Source of the DNA: CAVRXQ01 sp963725215
GTDB taxonomy: Bacteria > Actinomycetota > Acidimicrobiia > Acidimicrobiales > Bog-793
Assembly (NCBI GenBank): GCA_963725215.1
Contig: CAVRXQ010000002.1
Location: 186,001-250,000, forward strand
Length of the DNA: 64,000 nucleotides
Direction: 5' to 3'
Below, piece after piece: positions 35,470 to 45,282 of the stretch. The position numbers and the translations under genes were made by a program. The notes under the pieces are model-generated. The model saw only the letters and a list, made by a program, of their open reading frames with translations. It ran no database searches and was not told where the DNA came from. Each line of letters starts with the position of its first letter. The first letter of the stretch is position 1.

Positions 35470-36821
35470 TCCGTCACCGTGTCCGGGTCCGTTCCGTCCT
35501 CGTCGTTCGATGCGCGCTTCCACCACTTCGCGAGCCGGTCCGCGACCTCGCGCTCGAAACCGTGTCGCGACGGTTCGTAGTAACGCCGTCCGGCGAGTTC
35601 GTCGGGCATGTAGGACGCTTCGACGAAGCCCCGCGGATCGTCGTGAGGATACCGGTATCCCGCGCCGTGACCTAGGGCCGCCGCGCCCCGGTACCCGGTC
35701 CCGCGAAGAGACGGCGGGACCGGGACGAGGGGCCCCTCCTCGACGTCTTTCATCGCGTTCCAGATCGCGACTGCGGAGCGGTTCGACTTCGGGGCCGTCG
35801 ACAGATAGACGACCGCTTGCGCCAGGTTGAGCGCGGCTTCGGGAAGCCCGACTCGGTCCAACGCCGCAGCGGCCGCCTCGGCGACGACGAGCGCGTTCGG
35901 GTCCGCGAGGCCGACGTCCTCGCTCGCGAGGATCACGAGTCGCCGGGCGACAAATCGCGGGTCCTCGCCGGCGACGATGAGGCGCGCCAGCCAGTAGATC
36001 GCGGCATCGGGGTCAGATCCACGGATCGATTTGATCAGCGCGCTGATCACGTCGTAGTGCTCGTCGCGCCCGTGACGGATCGCCCGCGTCGTCCGCGCCG
36101 CCTCGACGTCTTCCCGGCCAATCGCGACGGCCCCTCGATCCCGCGCCCGGGCGACCGCGATCGCCACCTCGAGGGTCATGAGCAGCGCCCTCGCGTCTCC
36201 GTCCGCAAGGTCGACGCTTGCCGTGATCGCCTCGTCGGTGATCGAAGCGCCTTCGAGATCGACAGCTCGACGCGCGAGCTTCTCGAGGTCGTCGTTTCCG
36301 ATCGGCTCGAAGCGCCACAGCGTCGAGCGGCTGAGCAAAGGAGAGGTCAGTGAGAAAAACGGATTCTCCGTGGTTGCGCCGATCAGCACGATGACACCGG
36401 CTTCGACGCCGGGCAAGAACGCGTCCTGTTGGGCGCGATTGAACCGGTGGATCTCGTCCAGGAAAAGAATCGTCTGACGGCCCCGCATGCCGAGGTCGCG
36501 GCGCGCCTGTTCGATGACATCCCGCACCTCCGCGACGCCACTCGAGACCGCGGACAACGTGACAAAGCTCTTCTCAGACGACGCCGCGACGAGGCGCGCG
36601 AGCGTCGTCTTTCCCGAGCCCGCTGGACCGAAGAAGATCGCCGACGACAGTGAGTCGGCCTCGATCAGTGCGCGCAACGTGGCGCCGGGCGCGAGAAGGT
36701 GCGCCTGGCCGACAAACTCGTCGAGGATGCGAGGCCGCATCCGCTCGGCGAGCGGAGCGCGGCGCGACAGCTCATCGGCCGCGGCGGCGTCGAACAGGTC
36801 GGGCTCGGACCGCTTGCGCAT
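35466..36821 (-). CDS. rarA: Replication-associated recombination protein A (AAA+ ATPase)
   Basis: A 451-residue RarA/MgsA clamp-loader-like ATPase acting at stalled forks. It has PLAERMRPRILDEFVGQAHLL, Walker A FGPAGSGKTTLA, Walker B ILFLDEIHRFN, sensor 1 IGATTENPFF, and the C-terminal tetramerisation region with HYDVISALIKSIRGSDPDAA. The ATG at 36821 lies seven bases after the aspS stop and gives normal length. A GTG at 36863 is in frame but inside aspS. Confidence 0.95.
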   Translation of the reverse strand: MRKRSEPDLFDAAAADELSRRAPLAERMRPRILDEFVGQAHLLAPGATLRALIEADSLSSAIFFGPAGSGKTTLARLVAASSEKSFVTLSAVSSGVAEVRDVIEQARRDLGMRGRQTILFLDEIHRFNRAQQDAFLPGVEAGVIVLIGATTENPFFSLTSPLLSRSTLWRFEPIGNDDLEKLARRAVDLEGASITDEAITASVDLADGDARALLMTLEVAIAVARARDRGAVAIGREDVEAARTTRAIRHGRDEHYDVISALIKSIRGSDPDAAIYWLARLIVAGEDPRFVARRLVILASEDVGLADPNALVVAEAAAAALDRVGLPEAALNLAQAVVYLSTAPKSNRSAVAIWNAMKDVEEGPLVPVPPSLRGTGYRGAAALGHGAGYRYPHDDPRGFVEASYMPDELAGRRYYEPSRHGFEREVADRLAKWWKRASNDEDGTDPDTVTE

Positions 36822-36828
36822 GGACCGG

Positions 36829-38589
36829 CTAGCCGGCGCGCTCCTCTTCGCGGGAGTCTCCACCTCGAGCGGGCTTCTTCTCGACGACGCGCACGCCGAG
36901 CTCGGCGAGTCGCTCCTTGGGCAACGGCAGCGGCCCGCCGGTCATGAGGTCGGCGCCGGACTGAGTCTTTGGGAACGCGATCACCTCGCGGATATTCTCC
37001 TCGCCCAATAAGCACACGACGAAACGATCGAGACCGACCGCGAAGCCGCCGTGCGGCGGGCCGCCGTAACGGTACGCGTCGAGTAGGAAGCCGAAGCGCG
37101 ACTCGGCCTCTTCGGGCGAGATCCCCAACACGGCGAAGATCCGCCGCTGCAGCTCGGGATCGGTGACTCGGATGCTCCCCGATCCGAGCTCCCATCCGTT
37201 CAGCACGAGGTCGTACGAACGGGCGCGGACCGAGAACGGGTCGTCCTCGATCCGGTCGAGGTCTTCCAGATACGGCATCGTGAACGGGTGGTGCGCGGCT
37301 TGGGGATGGCCGTCATCGTCGAAGCCTTCGAACAACGGAAAGTCGACGACCCAGCAAAAGCGCAACGGCCCCTCGCCCATCGGCGGTCGTCCGAGATCGA
37401 CGCGCAGCTGGCCGAGCACCTCGGAGGCCTTGCGTCGTTCGTCCGCCACGACGAGGATCAGCGCTCCTTCGCCGGCGCCCGTCGCGACGAGCACGCCCTT
37501 TCGCTCGTCGTCGCCAAAGAACTTGTCGATCGGCGACTCGATCTTGAGTGGGTCGCCGACGACTCGCATCCACACGAGGCCGCCGGCGCCGAGGTCCTTC
37601 GCCCGATCGACGAGCGCGTCGAGGCGGGCGCGGGCAAACGCCGCTCCCCCATCGACGACGATCGCGCGCACGGCGTCCTTGCGGAACGCGTTGAAACCGG
37701 TCTCCTGGAAGACCTCGCTCAAGTCGCAGATCTCCATCGAAAAGCGCAAGTCGGGTTTGTCGGATCCGTAGCGGTCGATCGCCTCGGACCATGTCATCGT
37801 GGTGAAAGGCTCGGGCCGAGCACCGGCGACCGCCTCGGTCGCCTCGACCATCGCCTCGGTGACGAAGTCCAGGATCTCGTCCTGGCCGACGAAGCTCGCC
37901 TCGACGTCGAGTTGGGTGAACTCGAACTGGCGATCGGCGCGGGGATCCTCGTCGCGCATGCAACGGGCGATCTGGTAGTAGCGGTCGACTCCGCCGATCA
38001 TCGACAGCTGCTTCGCGATCTGAGGGCTTTGGGGCAACGAGTAGAACGAGCCCCTCTGCAGCCGGGAAGGGATGTAGAACTCGCGCGCGCCCTCGGGAGT
38101 CGGCGTCCACAACAGCGGCGTCTCGAGCTCGACGAAGCCCTGGCGATCCATCGCCCGGCGGATCGCCGCGTTGACAACCGCGCGCGTCCGTAGGTTCTGT
38201 TGCATCCGATCGGTGCGGAGATCGAGGTAGCGATAGCGAAGCCGCAAAGACTCGTCTACCTCCGCGCGCTGGTCGAGTTGGAACGGCGGGGTCTCGGCCG
38301 CGGCAAGCACCTCGAGCGAGCAGTCGGCGACTTCGACCTCGCCGGTCGATAACTGCGCGTTGGCCGTCCCTTCGGGACGTTCCCGCACCACCCCGACGAC
38401 GCGCAGGACGTACTCAGGGCGTATCGCGTGCGCGCCATCGACCACGCACTGCACGACGCCGGTGTGGTCGCGCAAATCGACGAACGCGAGGTGTTCGCCG
38501 TGCTCGCGCCGGCGCGCCACCCATCCGCAGAGCGCGACCTGTTCGCCGACATCGTCTGGGCCGAGCGTCCCGCAATATCGTGTCCGCAT
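36829..38589 (-). CDS. aspS: Aspartyl-tRNA synthetase
   Basis: A 586-residue bacterial-type class IIb synthetase: N-terminal OB-fold (VALCGWVARRREHG, FVDLRDHTGVVQCV), motif 2 YYQIARCMRDEDPRADRQFE, the bacterial GAD insertion (about 280-410), and motif 3 GGFAVGLDRFV. ATG at 38589 follows GGAGGCG; an ATG at 38619 would overlap hisS. Whether it charges only tRNA-Asp or also tRNA-Asn cannot be decided without knowing whether gatCAB is present. Confidence 0.96.
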   Translation of the reverse strand: MRTRYCGTLGPDDVGEQVALCGWVARRREHGEHLAFVDLRDHTGVVQCVVDGAHAIRPEYVLRVVGVVRERPEGTANAQLSTGEVEVADCSLEVLAAAETPPFQLDQRAEVDESLRLRYRYLDLRTDRMQQNLRTRAVVNAAIRRAMDRQGFVELETPLLWTPTPEGAREFYIPSRLQRGSFYSLPQSPQIAKQLSMIGGVDRYYQIARCMRDEDPRADRQFEFTQLDVEASFVGQDEILDFVTEAMVEATEAVAGARPEPFTTMTWSEAIDRYGSDKPDLRFSMEICDLSEVFQETGFNAFRKDAVRAIVVDGGAAFARARLDALVDRAKDLGAGGLVWMRVVGDPLKIESPIDKFFGDDERKGVLVATGAGEGALILVVADERRKASEVLGQLRVDLGRPPMGEGPLRFCWVVDFPLFEGFDDDGHPQAAHHPFTMPYLEDLDRIEDDPFSVRARSYDLVLNGWELGSGSIRVTDPELQRRIFAVLGISPEEAESRFGFLLDAYRYGGPPHGGFAVGLDRFVVCLLGEENIREVIAFPKTQSGADLMTGGPLPLPKERLAELGVRVVEKKPARGGDSREEERAG

Positions 38590-38606
38590 TCCCCGCGCCT
38601 CCGGGC

Positions 38607-39869
38607 TCACGCGAGCCATTCCGAGATCGCGTCCTCGAGCGTGTCGAGCCCGACGGTCTCCTGTTTCCCCGCGTCGTCGTCGCGCAGCACCCGCAAGGTG
38701 ACCGTCCCGTCGCGCTCCTCGTCTGGCCCGAAGATCGCCGCCAGCCGCGCCTCCGAGCGATCCGCCAGTCGCAGCTGGGCCTTCATCGACCGGTCGTCGT
38801 AGGCGCGCTCGGCCACGTAGCCCGCGCTTCGCAACTGCCGCGTGACGTCGCGGGCTCGGCGTCCACCGACGACGTCGACCACGAAGACATCGGGCGTCAC
38901 GAAGACGTCGCCCAGTGCGCCTTCCGCTTCGCACGCAAGGAGCACCCGCTCGAGACCGCTGCCGAACCCGATGCCGCCGACGTCTGGTCCTCCGAGCATC
39001 GCCGACAACTTGTCGTACCTGCCGCCGCCGACGACGACGTTCTGCGCCGCGTCGAGTGACTCCGCCGCGAACTCGAAGGTCGTGCGCGTGTAGTAATCGA
39101 GGCCGCGTACGAGAAAGTCATCCTGATGCCACGCGATCCCGCCCGCGTCGAGACCCTCCGTGACTCGCGCGAAGTGCTGTCTGCACGGCGCACACCACCT
39201 GTCCGAAAACCTCGGCGCCCTCTGGCGCACCCTGACGCACTCGGGCTTTTTGCAATCAAGGACGCGTAATGGGTTCTCTCGAAAGCGTGTTCGATGCTCG
39301 TCGCACAGCTCGGAGGCGTGTGACTCCAGGTACATAACGAGAGCCAGGCGATATGCGGGCATGCACGCGTCGTCGCCGAGCGAGTTCACTCCGAGCGAAA
39401 ATCGCGTGAGCCCGAGCGCGCTCAGGTAGTCGTGCCCGAGCACGATCACCTCCACGTCGACGTCGGGATCTTCGGTGCCGATCACTTCGACCCCCAGCTG
39501 GTGGTGCTGGCGGTAGCGACCAGCCTGGGGACGCTCGTAGCGGAATATCGGGGACAAGTACCAGGTCTTCCAGGGGACCTGGGGCCGGTGTTCGATGAAC
39601 GCGCGCACGACCGAAGCCGTCCCCTCTGGCCGAAGCGCGAGGTGCCGTCCGGCTTTGTCCTCGAATTCGTACATCTCTTTCGAGACGACCTCGCTCGACT
39701 CACCCGAGCTGCGACGGAAGACCTCGGCATCTTCGAACATCGGCGAGTTCAACAATCCGAAGCCACCTCTTCGTGCGAGCGTCGCGAAGCGCGCGACGCA
39801 CGCCTCGGCGCGGGAGCTTTCTGGGGGTAAAAGGTCGTGGGTCCCCGTCGGCGCCTTGAAGGCGCTCAC
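38607..39869 (-). CDS. hisS: Histidyl-tRNA synthetase
   Basis: A 420-residue class IIa synthetase: APTGTHDLLPPES at the start, LRPEGTASVVRA, RYERPQAGRYRQHHQ (motif 2), the histidine-specific LVRGLDYYTRTTFEF, and GGGRYDKL with GFGSGLERVLL (motif 3). A cysteine-containing insertion (CKKPEC, CAPCRQHF) occurs between motifs 2 and 3, as in several bacterial HisS. The GTG start at 39869 overlaps the relA stop as GTGA. Confidence 0.96.
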   Translation of the reverse strand: MSAFKAPTGTHDLLPPESSRAEACVARFATLARRGGFGLLNSPMFEDAEVFRRSSGESSEVVSKEMYEFEDKAGRHLALRPEGTASVVRAFIEHRPQVPWKTWYLSPIFRYERPQAGRYRQHHQLGVEVIGTEDPDVDVEVIVLGHDYLSALGLTRFSLGVNSLGDDACMPAYRLALVMYLESHASELCDEHRTRFRENPLRVLDCKKPECVRVRQRAPRFSDRWCAPCRQHFARVTEGLDAGGIAWHQDDFLVRGLDYYTRTTFEFAAESLDAAQNVVVGGGRYDKLSAMLGGPDVGGIGFGSGLERVLLACEAEGALGDVFVTPDVFVVDVVGGRRARDVTRQLRSAGYVAERAYDDRSMKAQLRLADRSEARLAAIFGPDEERDGTVTLRVLRDDDAGKQETVGLDTLEDAISEWLA

Positions 39870-42139
39870 CGGTTCTGCGCGCGTGCCGTCTTGTTCTTGC
39901 CGGGCAACAACCGAAAGGCATCGTAGACGCCATCGACGCGTCGCAGCGACGCGAGAACGGCTTCCAGGTGCTCGGTGTCGACGAGCTCGCACTCAAAGCG
40001 CATGTGGGTCACCCTATCTGGCGTGCTCTCTGCAGACACCGAGATGATCCCGACGTTCTGTTCGCCAAGCGCGCGGGCGACGTCCGCTAAGAGCTGTGCG
40101 CGATCTAACGCCTCGACGGCGATCGACACGGTGTGCCGTCCGGATTGGGCTTGGTCCCACTCCACCTCGATGAGCCGCTCTCTCGCCGCGCTATCGAGAG
40201 TGATCGCGTTCACGCAGTCCGTTCGGTGAACCGACACGCCGCGTCCGCGGGTGACGAACCCGACGATGCGGTCCCCCGGCACCGGCGTGCAGCACGACGA
40301 CAGCCGGACGAGGACGTCGTCGAGTCCCTCGACGAACACCCCGACGCTCTTTCTCGACGTCGGCCGGCGAGTTTGGAGGACCGTGGTCGGAAGCTGCTCT
40401 TCGGACTCGGAGAGGATGTCGCGCCGAAGCCGCGCGACCGCCGCGCGACCGGAGATGTGCGCCTCGCCGATCACGGCGTAGAACGCGTCGAGATCGGGGA
40501 ACCCGAACGCCTTCGCCAGCTCTCCGACCGCGCCCGACGCGTAGAGCCGCTGGATCGGCAGTCCCTCGCGCCGCAACGCTTTCGCCAGCTCTTCGCGACC
40601 GTTGTCGATCGAGTCCTCCCGCCGTTCGCGCGAGAACCACTGGCGGATCTTGTTCCGGGCGCGGGGTGACGCGACGATCTTCAGCCAGTCTTTCGACGGA
40701 CCTGCGGACGCGAGCTTCGAGGTGAGGATCTCCACCGTGTCGCCGGACTGCAACTTCGCGTCGAGCGCGGCGAGCCGCCCGTTGACCCGCGCGCCGATGC
40801 AGCGGTGCCCGACCTCGGTGTGGATCGCGTACGCGAAATCGACAGGAGTCGCACCCGTCGGCAACGTCATGATCTCGCCCTTTGGCGTGAAGACGTAGAC
40901 CTCGTCCTGTTCGAGATCGAGCTTCAAAGTCTCCAGAAACTCGATCGGGTCCGGAGTCTCTTTCTCCCAGTCGACGAGGCGCTGCAGCCATTCGATCTCG
41001 GCGACCTTTGTCCCAGAACGGCCGCCGGCTTCCTTGTAGCCCCAGTGCGCGGCGATGCCGTGCTCGGAACGCAAGTGCATCGCGGTCGTCCGGATCTGGA
41101 TCTCGAGCGCCTTGCCACGAGGACCGATCACGGTCGTGTGCAACGACTGGTAGAGGTTGAACTTCGGCGAGTTGACGTAGTCCTTGAAGCGACCCTGCAC
41201 CGGCGGCCACGCCGCGTGGACGGCGCCGAGCGCGGACCAGCAGTCCTTGTCGGTGTCGACGATGATGCGGATCCCAACGAGATCGTTGATCTCGTCGAAC
41301 TCCTTGCTGCGAACGACCATCTTCTCGTAGATGCTCCACAGGTGCTTCGGCCGCCCGGTGACCGTCGATTCGATCCCGATCGCCGATAGGCGCGTCTTCA
41401 GCTGCGCGACGACGTCAGCGACTTCTTGCTCGCGGCTCGGCGCGCGCGTCGCGACCATGTGCGCGATCTCCTCGTAGACCTTCGGCTGCAAGACGCGGAA
41501 AGAGAGGTCTTCGAGTTGCCATTTGATTTGCTGGATTCCAAGACGATGCGCGAGCGGCGCGTACACGTCGAGCGTCTGCTGCGCGGTGCGGCGTTGTTTC
41601 CACTCCGGCATCACGTCGATCGTCCGCATGTTGTGCAGACGGTCGGCGAGCTTGATGACGAGGACGCGCCAGTCCTTCACCATCGCGATGACCATCTTGC
41701 GGATCGTCGCCGCCTGTTGGGCCTCTTTCGTCGAGAAGTTCAGCCGGTCGAGCTTCGTCACCCCGTCGACGATCTGCGCGATGACGGTTCCGAAGTCCGC
41801 TTCGACCTGACCGACCGTGACCGGGGTGTCCTCGACCACGTCGTGCAACAACGCCGCCGCGACGCTCGTCTCGTCGAGGCCTAGCTCCGCGACGATTGTC
41901 GCGACCGCGATCGTGTGGGTGAGGTAGGGCTCTCCTGACAGGCGACTCTGGCCCTCGTGGGCGAGCCGTGCGAACTCGTACGCGCGCCGGACGACGTTGG
42001 TGTCCGCGTCCGGGTGCAACGTGCGCAGCGTCGCGATGAGCGGATCGACCGAAGTGGCGCTCGCCGATGGCTCCTCGGGCGCGATGACGGCCGTAGGCGC
42101 ATCGAGGTGATACCCGGCCGGCGGGATCACCTGGTCCAT
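39866..42139 (-). CDS. relA: Bifunctional (p)ppGpp synthetase/hydrolase (RSH)
   Basis: A 757-residue RelA/SpoT homologue. The hydrolase domain carries LLHDVVEDT (H99-D100) and KLADRLHNMRT; the synthetase domain has EINDLVGIRIIV and RFKDYVNSPKFNLYQSLHTTV, whose RFKD form is that of bifunctional enzymes. TGS (VYVFTPKGEIMTLP), a zinc-finger-like CCTPVPGD and a C-terminal ACT domain follow. It makes and removes the stringent-response alarmone. It heads the hisS-aspS-rarA-alaS-ruvX-aroE run. Confidence 0.96.
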   Translation of the reverse strand: MDQVIPPAGYHLDAPTAVIAPEEPSASATSVDPLIATLRTLHPDADTNVVRRAYEFARLAHEGQSRLSGEPYLTHTIAVATIVAELGLDETSVAAALLHDVVEDTPVTVGQVEADFGTVIAQIVDGVTKLDRLNFSTKEAQQAATIRKMVIAMVKDWRVLVIKLADRLHNMRTIDVMPEWKQRRTAQQTLDVYAPLAHRLGIQQIKWQLEDLSFRVLQPKVYEEIAHMVATRAPSREQEVADVVAQLKTRLSAIGIESTVTGRPKHLWSIYEKMVVRSKEFDEINDLVGIRIIVDTDKDCWSALGAVHAAWPPVQGRFKDYVNSPKFNLYQSLHTTVIGPRGKALEIQIRTTAMHLRSEHGIAAHWGYKEAGGRSGTKVAEIEWLQRLVDWEKETPDPIEFLETLKLDLEQDEVYVFTPKGEIMTLPTGATPVDFAYAIHTEVGHRCIGARVNGRLAALDAKLQSGDTVEILTSKLASAGPSKDWLKIVASPRARNKIRQWFSRERREDSIDNGREELAKALRREGLPIQRLYASGAVGELAKAFGFPDLDAFYAVIGEAHISGRAAVARLRRDILSESEEQLPTTVLQTRRPTSRKSVGVFVEGLDDVLVRLSSCCTPVPGDRIVGFVTRGRGVSVHRTDCVNAITLDSAARERLIEVEWDQAQSGRHTVSIAVEALDRAQLLADVARALGEQNVGIISVSAESTPDRVTHMRFECELVDTEHLEAVLASLRRVDGVYDAFRLLPGKNKTARAQNR

Positions 42140-42211
42140 GACACAGGCTACCGTCGTGACCTGGTCGGACCGGTGGGCAGAGCCACCGGACGTGCCCGGA
42201 TGCCTGGTCTC

Positions 42212-42856
42212 ATGTCTTCAGCTGATCCGTCGTTACTCGAAAAGACACGCGCTCCCGACGGCCGCGCCGCGGTCTTCGCCGGGGGGCGCCCGCGCCTCGG
42301 TCCGGCCCTCGTCGTGGTCGGACTGGCGGTCTTGATTTCCGTGGCGGGAGCGATCTTCGCTTTCGTCGGCACGAACGGCCCGCCGGCTTCCGCCGCGCAC
42401 CCCGGGGTGAAAGTCGGTAACACGGGACTCTCGGTCGCCTCCGCTGCCGCGGACTTCAAGGCAGTCACGAGAGGCGGCGAACCGCCAAAAGACGTGTTGT
42501 CCGCGCTCGTCGTCCCGGCAGGCTCACGCCTCACGGGCGCGGCGCGCGTCGGCGGCGGCGTCGAGCTGTACGACGCTCAAGTCACGATCCGAGTCGACAC
42601 GAAGCCGGCGTCGGTCGAGACCTTCTACCGCGACGAGCTGCGCTCGCTCGGCTGGACGAATCGGACGACCTCGGCGACGGCAGGGAACGGCACCGAGATC
42701 CTCGGCGAGCACGCGAGCTCCGACGGCTTTTACTGGGAGGTCGGCATCGACGTGAATCGCGCGCCGACTTCGCTCAGCCCCGCGCTCGGGGGTGCGAGCG
42801 TCGGGGAAGCGAGCACCGTCGAACTCAGGTTGTTCGAGGTCAACGAGGCCTCGTAG
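42212..42856 (+). CDS. Membrane-anchored extracytoplasmic protein of unknown function
   Basis: About 214 residues. One membrane helix (about 27-50, GPALVVVGLAVLISVAGAIF) anchors a C-terminal extracytoplasmic domain. This has alternating strands and aromatic clusters, such as YDAQVTIRVDTKPASVETFYRDELRSLGW and FYWEVGIDVNR, a pattern of small alpha/beta sensor-like domains. The start may instead be ATG 42200; neither has a ribosome-binding site. It is divergent from relA. The last 127 bases overlap the convergent glycosyltransferase frame; the protein pattern here looks genuine to the end. Confidence 0.72.
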   Translation: MSSADPSLLEKTRAPDGRAAVFAGGRPRLGPALVVVGLAVLISVAGAIFAFVGTNGPPASAAHPGVKVGNTGLSVASAAADFKAVTRGGEPPKDVLSALVVPAGSRLTGAARVGGGVELYDAQVTIRVDTKPASVETFYRDELRSLGWTNRTTSATAGNGTEILGEHASSDGFYWEVGIDVNRAPTSLSPALGGASVGEASTVELRLFEVNEAS

Positions 42857-44140
42857 TCGATCGCCTTCGCCTTCGAGGCTTCGAGGGAATCGAGCAAGAA
42901 CGCGAAGACGAACAGGTTCGCCGGGTAGATCAGATAGCCAAAGCGCGTCGCCGGAGCGAGGACCGTCGCTAACAGGAGCGTCCATGCGGCGAAGCGGGCG
43001 ACGTGAGCCGGGGTGCGCGGCGTGAAGCGCTTGAGGCCGTATGCGACGAGCACGAGTCCCACGCCAAGCAAGGCGAAGGTGATCGCGCGTCGGTCGTGCG
43101 GGAAGATCGACACGAGGACCTGGCCGAGGAGCGGGCTCGCAGCAGGTGAGTGCACGTTGGCGATCCCGAGCGGAAACTTCACCACGTTCTCGACGAAGGC
43201 GGCAGGATTTGGCGCGGCACCGACCGCGATGATCGGCAACGCGACGACCGCCGCCGAAAGCGCGTAGCGCAAGCCGGCTGGATGATCCTCCTCGTCGCGA
43301 GCGGCGAGCACCATCAACAAAAGCACCGGCCAAGCCATGAACTTCAGCGTCGCGGCGACGCCGAGGACGAGCCCGGCCAACACCGGACGTCGCTTCGCCG
43401 CGAGTACGAGACCCAACAGCACAAGGGCGATCACCGGCAAGTCGTCGCCCCCGGTCACCATCGGGAGCGCGCCAGAGGGCAAAACGACGAGGAACTGCAG
43501 CACCCGGCCGCGCCGCGAGACACTCGCCCCTTTGGTGGCGAGCGCGATCGCGCCGACGACCAAGGTGAACAGCGCGAGCGAAACGCGCGCGTCGCCGAGT
43601 TCGAGCGGCCCGGACGCCGCGTTCAACAGTCCGAAGGGCAGCATGCCCGGAAGGTACGGGTAGTACGACTGCGCGTCGATCGACTTTGCGTCGCTCGAAG
43701 GCGAGATGCCGACCGTCGTCGGGTGGCTCAAGTACGGGTTCCCGCCGGCCGCGAGGCGATCGCCCGCCCGCTCGACGACGGCCACCTCCACCTGCGCGTG
43801 CACGCCCGGGACCGCCTCCGCCCGCCAGACGAGCTCGGAGACGAGCGGGCCGACAACCGCACCGGCGAGCACCCCGATGACGACGAAACGTCGGAGCTTC
43901 CCGAGCGAGGCGGGAGAGAGCACCTTGCGCTGATGGGCGATCAGCGCGCCGAGTACATATCGCGGCGGCGAGCGCGTAGGCGATCCCTGCCATCTCGCCC
44001 CAGTCGCGGTAGTCCGCGGAGAGGGCGACGAGCGCCGTGACCAGCGCAAACAGTGCCGACGCTCCGTACAAGAAGGCGTCTGTTCCGATCGCGGGAACGA
44101 CGACCACGCGATCGAGGAAGGTCCGAAGGGCGCGGGCCAC
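42730..44140 (-). pseudogene. Membrane glycosyltransferase (GT87/DUF2029-like), apparent frameshift
   Basis: A roughly 470-residue, about ten-helix membrane protein resembling GT87/DUF2029 polyprenyl-phosphate mannosyltransferases: GGNPYLSHPTTVG, the SYYPYLPGMLPFGLL segment and VAATLKFMAWPVLLL are typical. The natural N-terminus (VARALRTFLDRVVVVPA, then a helix and WGEMAGIAYALAAA) lies in a different frame from the rest, with the switch at about 43955-43975 in a GCG-rich run. One indel would restore it. The GTG at 44140 sits seven bases after TACGAT, a leaderless-promoter pattern. Either a real frameshift or a sequence error. Confidence 0.7.
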
Positions 44141-44183
44141 CTCGGCGATCGTACCGTGGTCCTCTCGAACGACCCGGAAAGAC

Positions 44184-44215
44184 AACGACGCCGACGCGCT
44201 TGCGTCGGCGTCGTT
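44184..44215 (-). terminator. Rho-independent-type terminator after the peroxiredoxin gene
   Basis: A perfect 14-base stem (AACGACGCCGACGC with its complement) closes on a 4-base loop, 20 bases beyond the peroxiredoxin stop. On the minus strand it is followed by a short T-rich stretch (GTCTTTCC). It separates this gene from the next minus-strand gene. Confidence 0.7.
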
Positions 44216-44235
44216 ATTGGCTGCGCGAACTCGTC

Positions 44236-44871
44236 TCAGCGATTCGGTTGCGGAGTGAAGCGCAGATAGGACTTCACGGTGCGGAAGCCCTTTGGGAACT
44301 TCTCCTTCGCGTCCTCGTCGGAGATCGCCGGGGCGATGATCACCTCGTCACCGTCCTTCCAGTTCACGGGCGTCGAAACCTGGTAGTTCGCCGTGAGCTG
44401 CAGCGAGTCGAGCACACGGAGGATCTCGTTGAAGTTCCGCCCGGTGCTCGCGGGGTACGTGATCATCAGCTTCACCTTCTTGTCGGGGCCGATGATGAAG
44501 ACCGACCGAACCGTCAAGGTGTCGCTCGCGTTCGGGTGGATCATCCCGTAGAGGTCGGCGATCGTGTGATCAGGGTCACCGAGCAGCGGGTAGTTGAGCG
44601 ACTGACCAGTCGCGTCCTTGATGTCGCCCTTCCACTCGTTGTGGGAGGAGACCGGGTCGACCGAAAGCCCGAGGACCTTCGTGTTGCGCTTCGCGAACTC
44701 GTCCTTCAGCTTCGCCACCTCGCCGAGCTCGGTCGTGCACACCGGGGTGAAGTCCTTTGGGTGCGAAAACAGAATGCCCCAGCCGTCGCCCAGGTACTCG
44801 TAGAGATTGATCTTGCCTTCAGTCGATTCCGCCGTGAAATCCGGCGCGATGTCGCCAAGTTGCAAGGACAT
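44236..44871 (-). CDS. 1-Cys peroxiredoxin (Prx6 type)
   Basis: A 211-residue peroxiredoxin of the AhpC/TSA group, Prx6 subfamily. The peroxidatic cysteine is in FSHPKDFTPVCTTELG at about residue 47; the C-terminal domain (DSLQLTANYQVSTPVNWKDGD) is the long Prx6 tail. It has no second conserved resolving cysteine, so it is 1-Cys. It reduces hydroperoxides with an external reductant. ATG at 44871 has a strong GGAGGAG; the frame continues further upstream but is not conserved. Confidence 0.95.
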   Translation of the reverse strand: MSLQLGDIAPDFTAESTEGKINLYEYLGDGWGILFSHPKDFTPVCTTELGEVAKLKDEFAKRNTKVLGLSVDPVSSHNEWKGDIKDATGQSLNYPLLGDPDHTIADLYGMIHPNASDTLTVRSVFIIGPDKKVKLMITYPASTGRNFNEILRVLDSLQLTANYQVSTPVNWKDGDEVIIAPAISDEDAKEKFPKGFRTVKSYLRFTPQPNR

Positions 44872-45282
44872 GGTTCTCCTCCAGGGTTGAAAGCGGCGTC
44901 TCGCCATGGACGTCGGCGTCTTTCGCGCAGCATATCGGCGCCTTTTGATTGTTGACCATCTCGATCGGATTACTGCGTCCTCGTTGGCGACTCGGCGAGG
45001 CGGGGTATGCGAAGAGGAGTCAGGCCACCGCCACGTGGGTCCGTCGTGGGAGTACCCACCAACGGTGAGCACCTCGTCGCCCGCCGCTCCGGCGGCGCCG
45101 CCGACGAAGGTGGACGCGAGACGAATGATCTTCTTCCGAGGTCGGTAGTGGTTTTCTGCCGCGACAACCTCACCACTCATGAGCGTGGCCGCGGGCGGAA
45201 AAATTGGCGCGCGAGGGTAACTTTCCCGGAGGGTGTGCCAATATTTTCAGCGACTCAACTTTCCGAAAAGGAGGGACCGCCG
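44872..45282. other. Divergent intergenic region, no supported gene
   Basis: This 411-base region lies between the peroxiredoxin gene (minus) and the TetR gene (plus) and must hold both promoters. A possible -10 TATGCT for the minus direction lies near 44930. An AGTGGT/ACCACT pair (about 45145-45175) could be an operator half-site pair, but the spacing is long. No coding sequence here has a good start or known domain. Confidence 0.45.

Noticed and set aside
43150..44040. A 296-residue plus-strand frame opposite the membrane glycosyltransferase
   Set aside because: Charged shadow of a helix-rich gene; the minus strand shows clear membrane-protein patterns.
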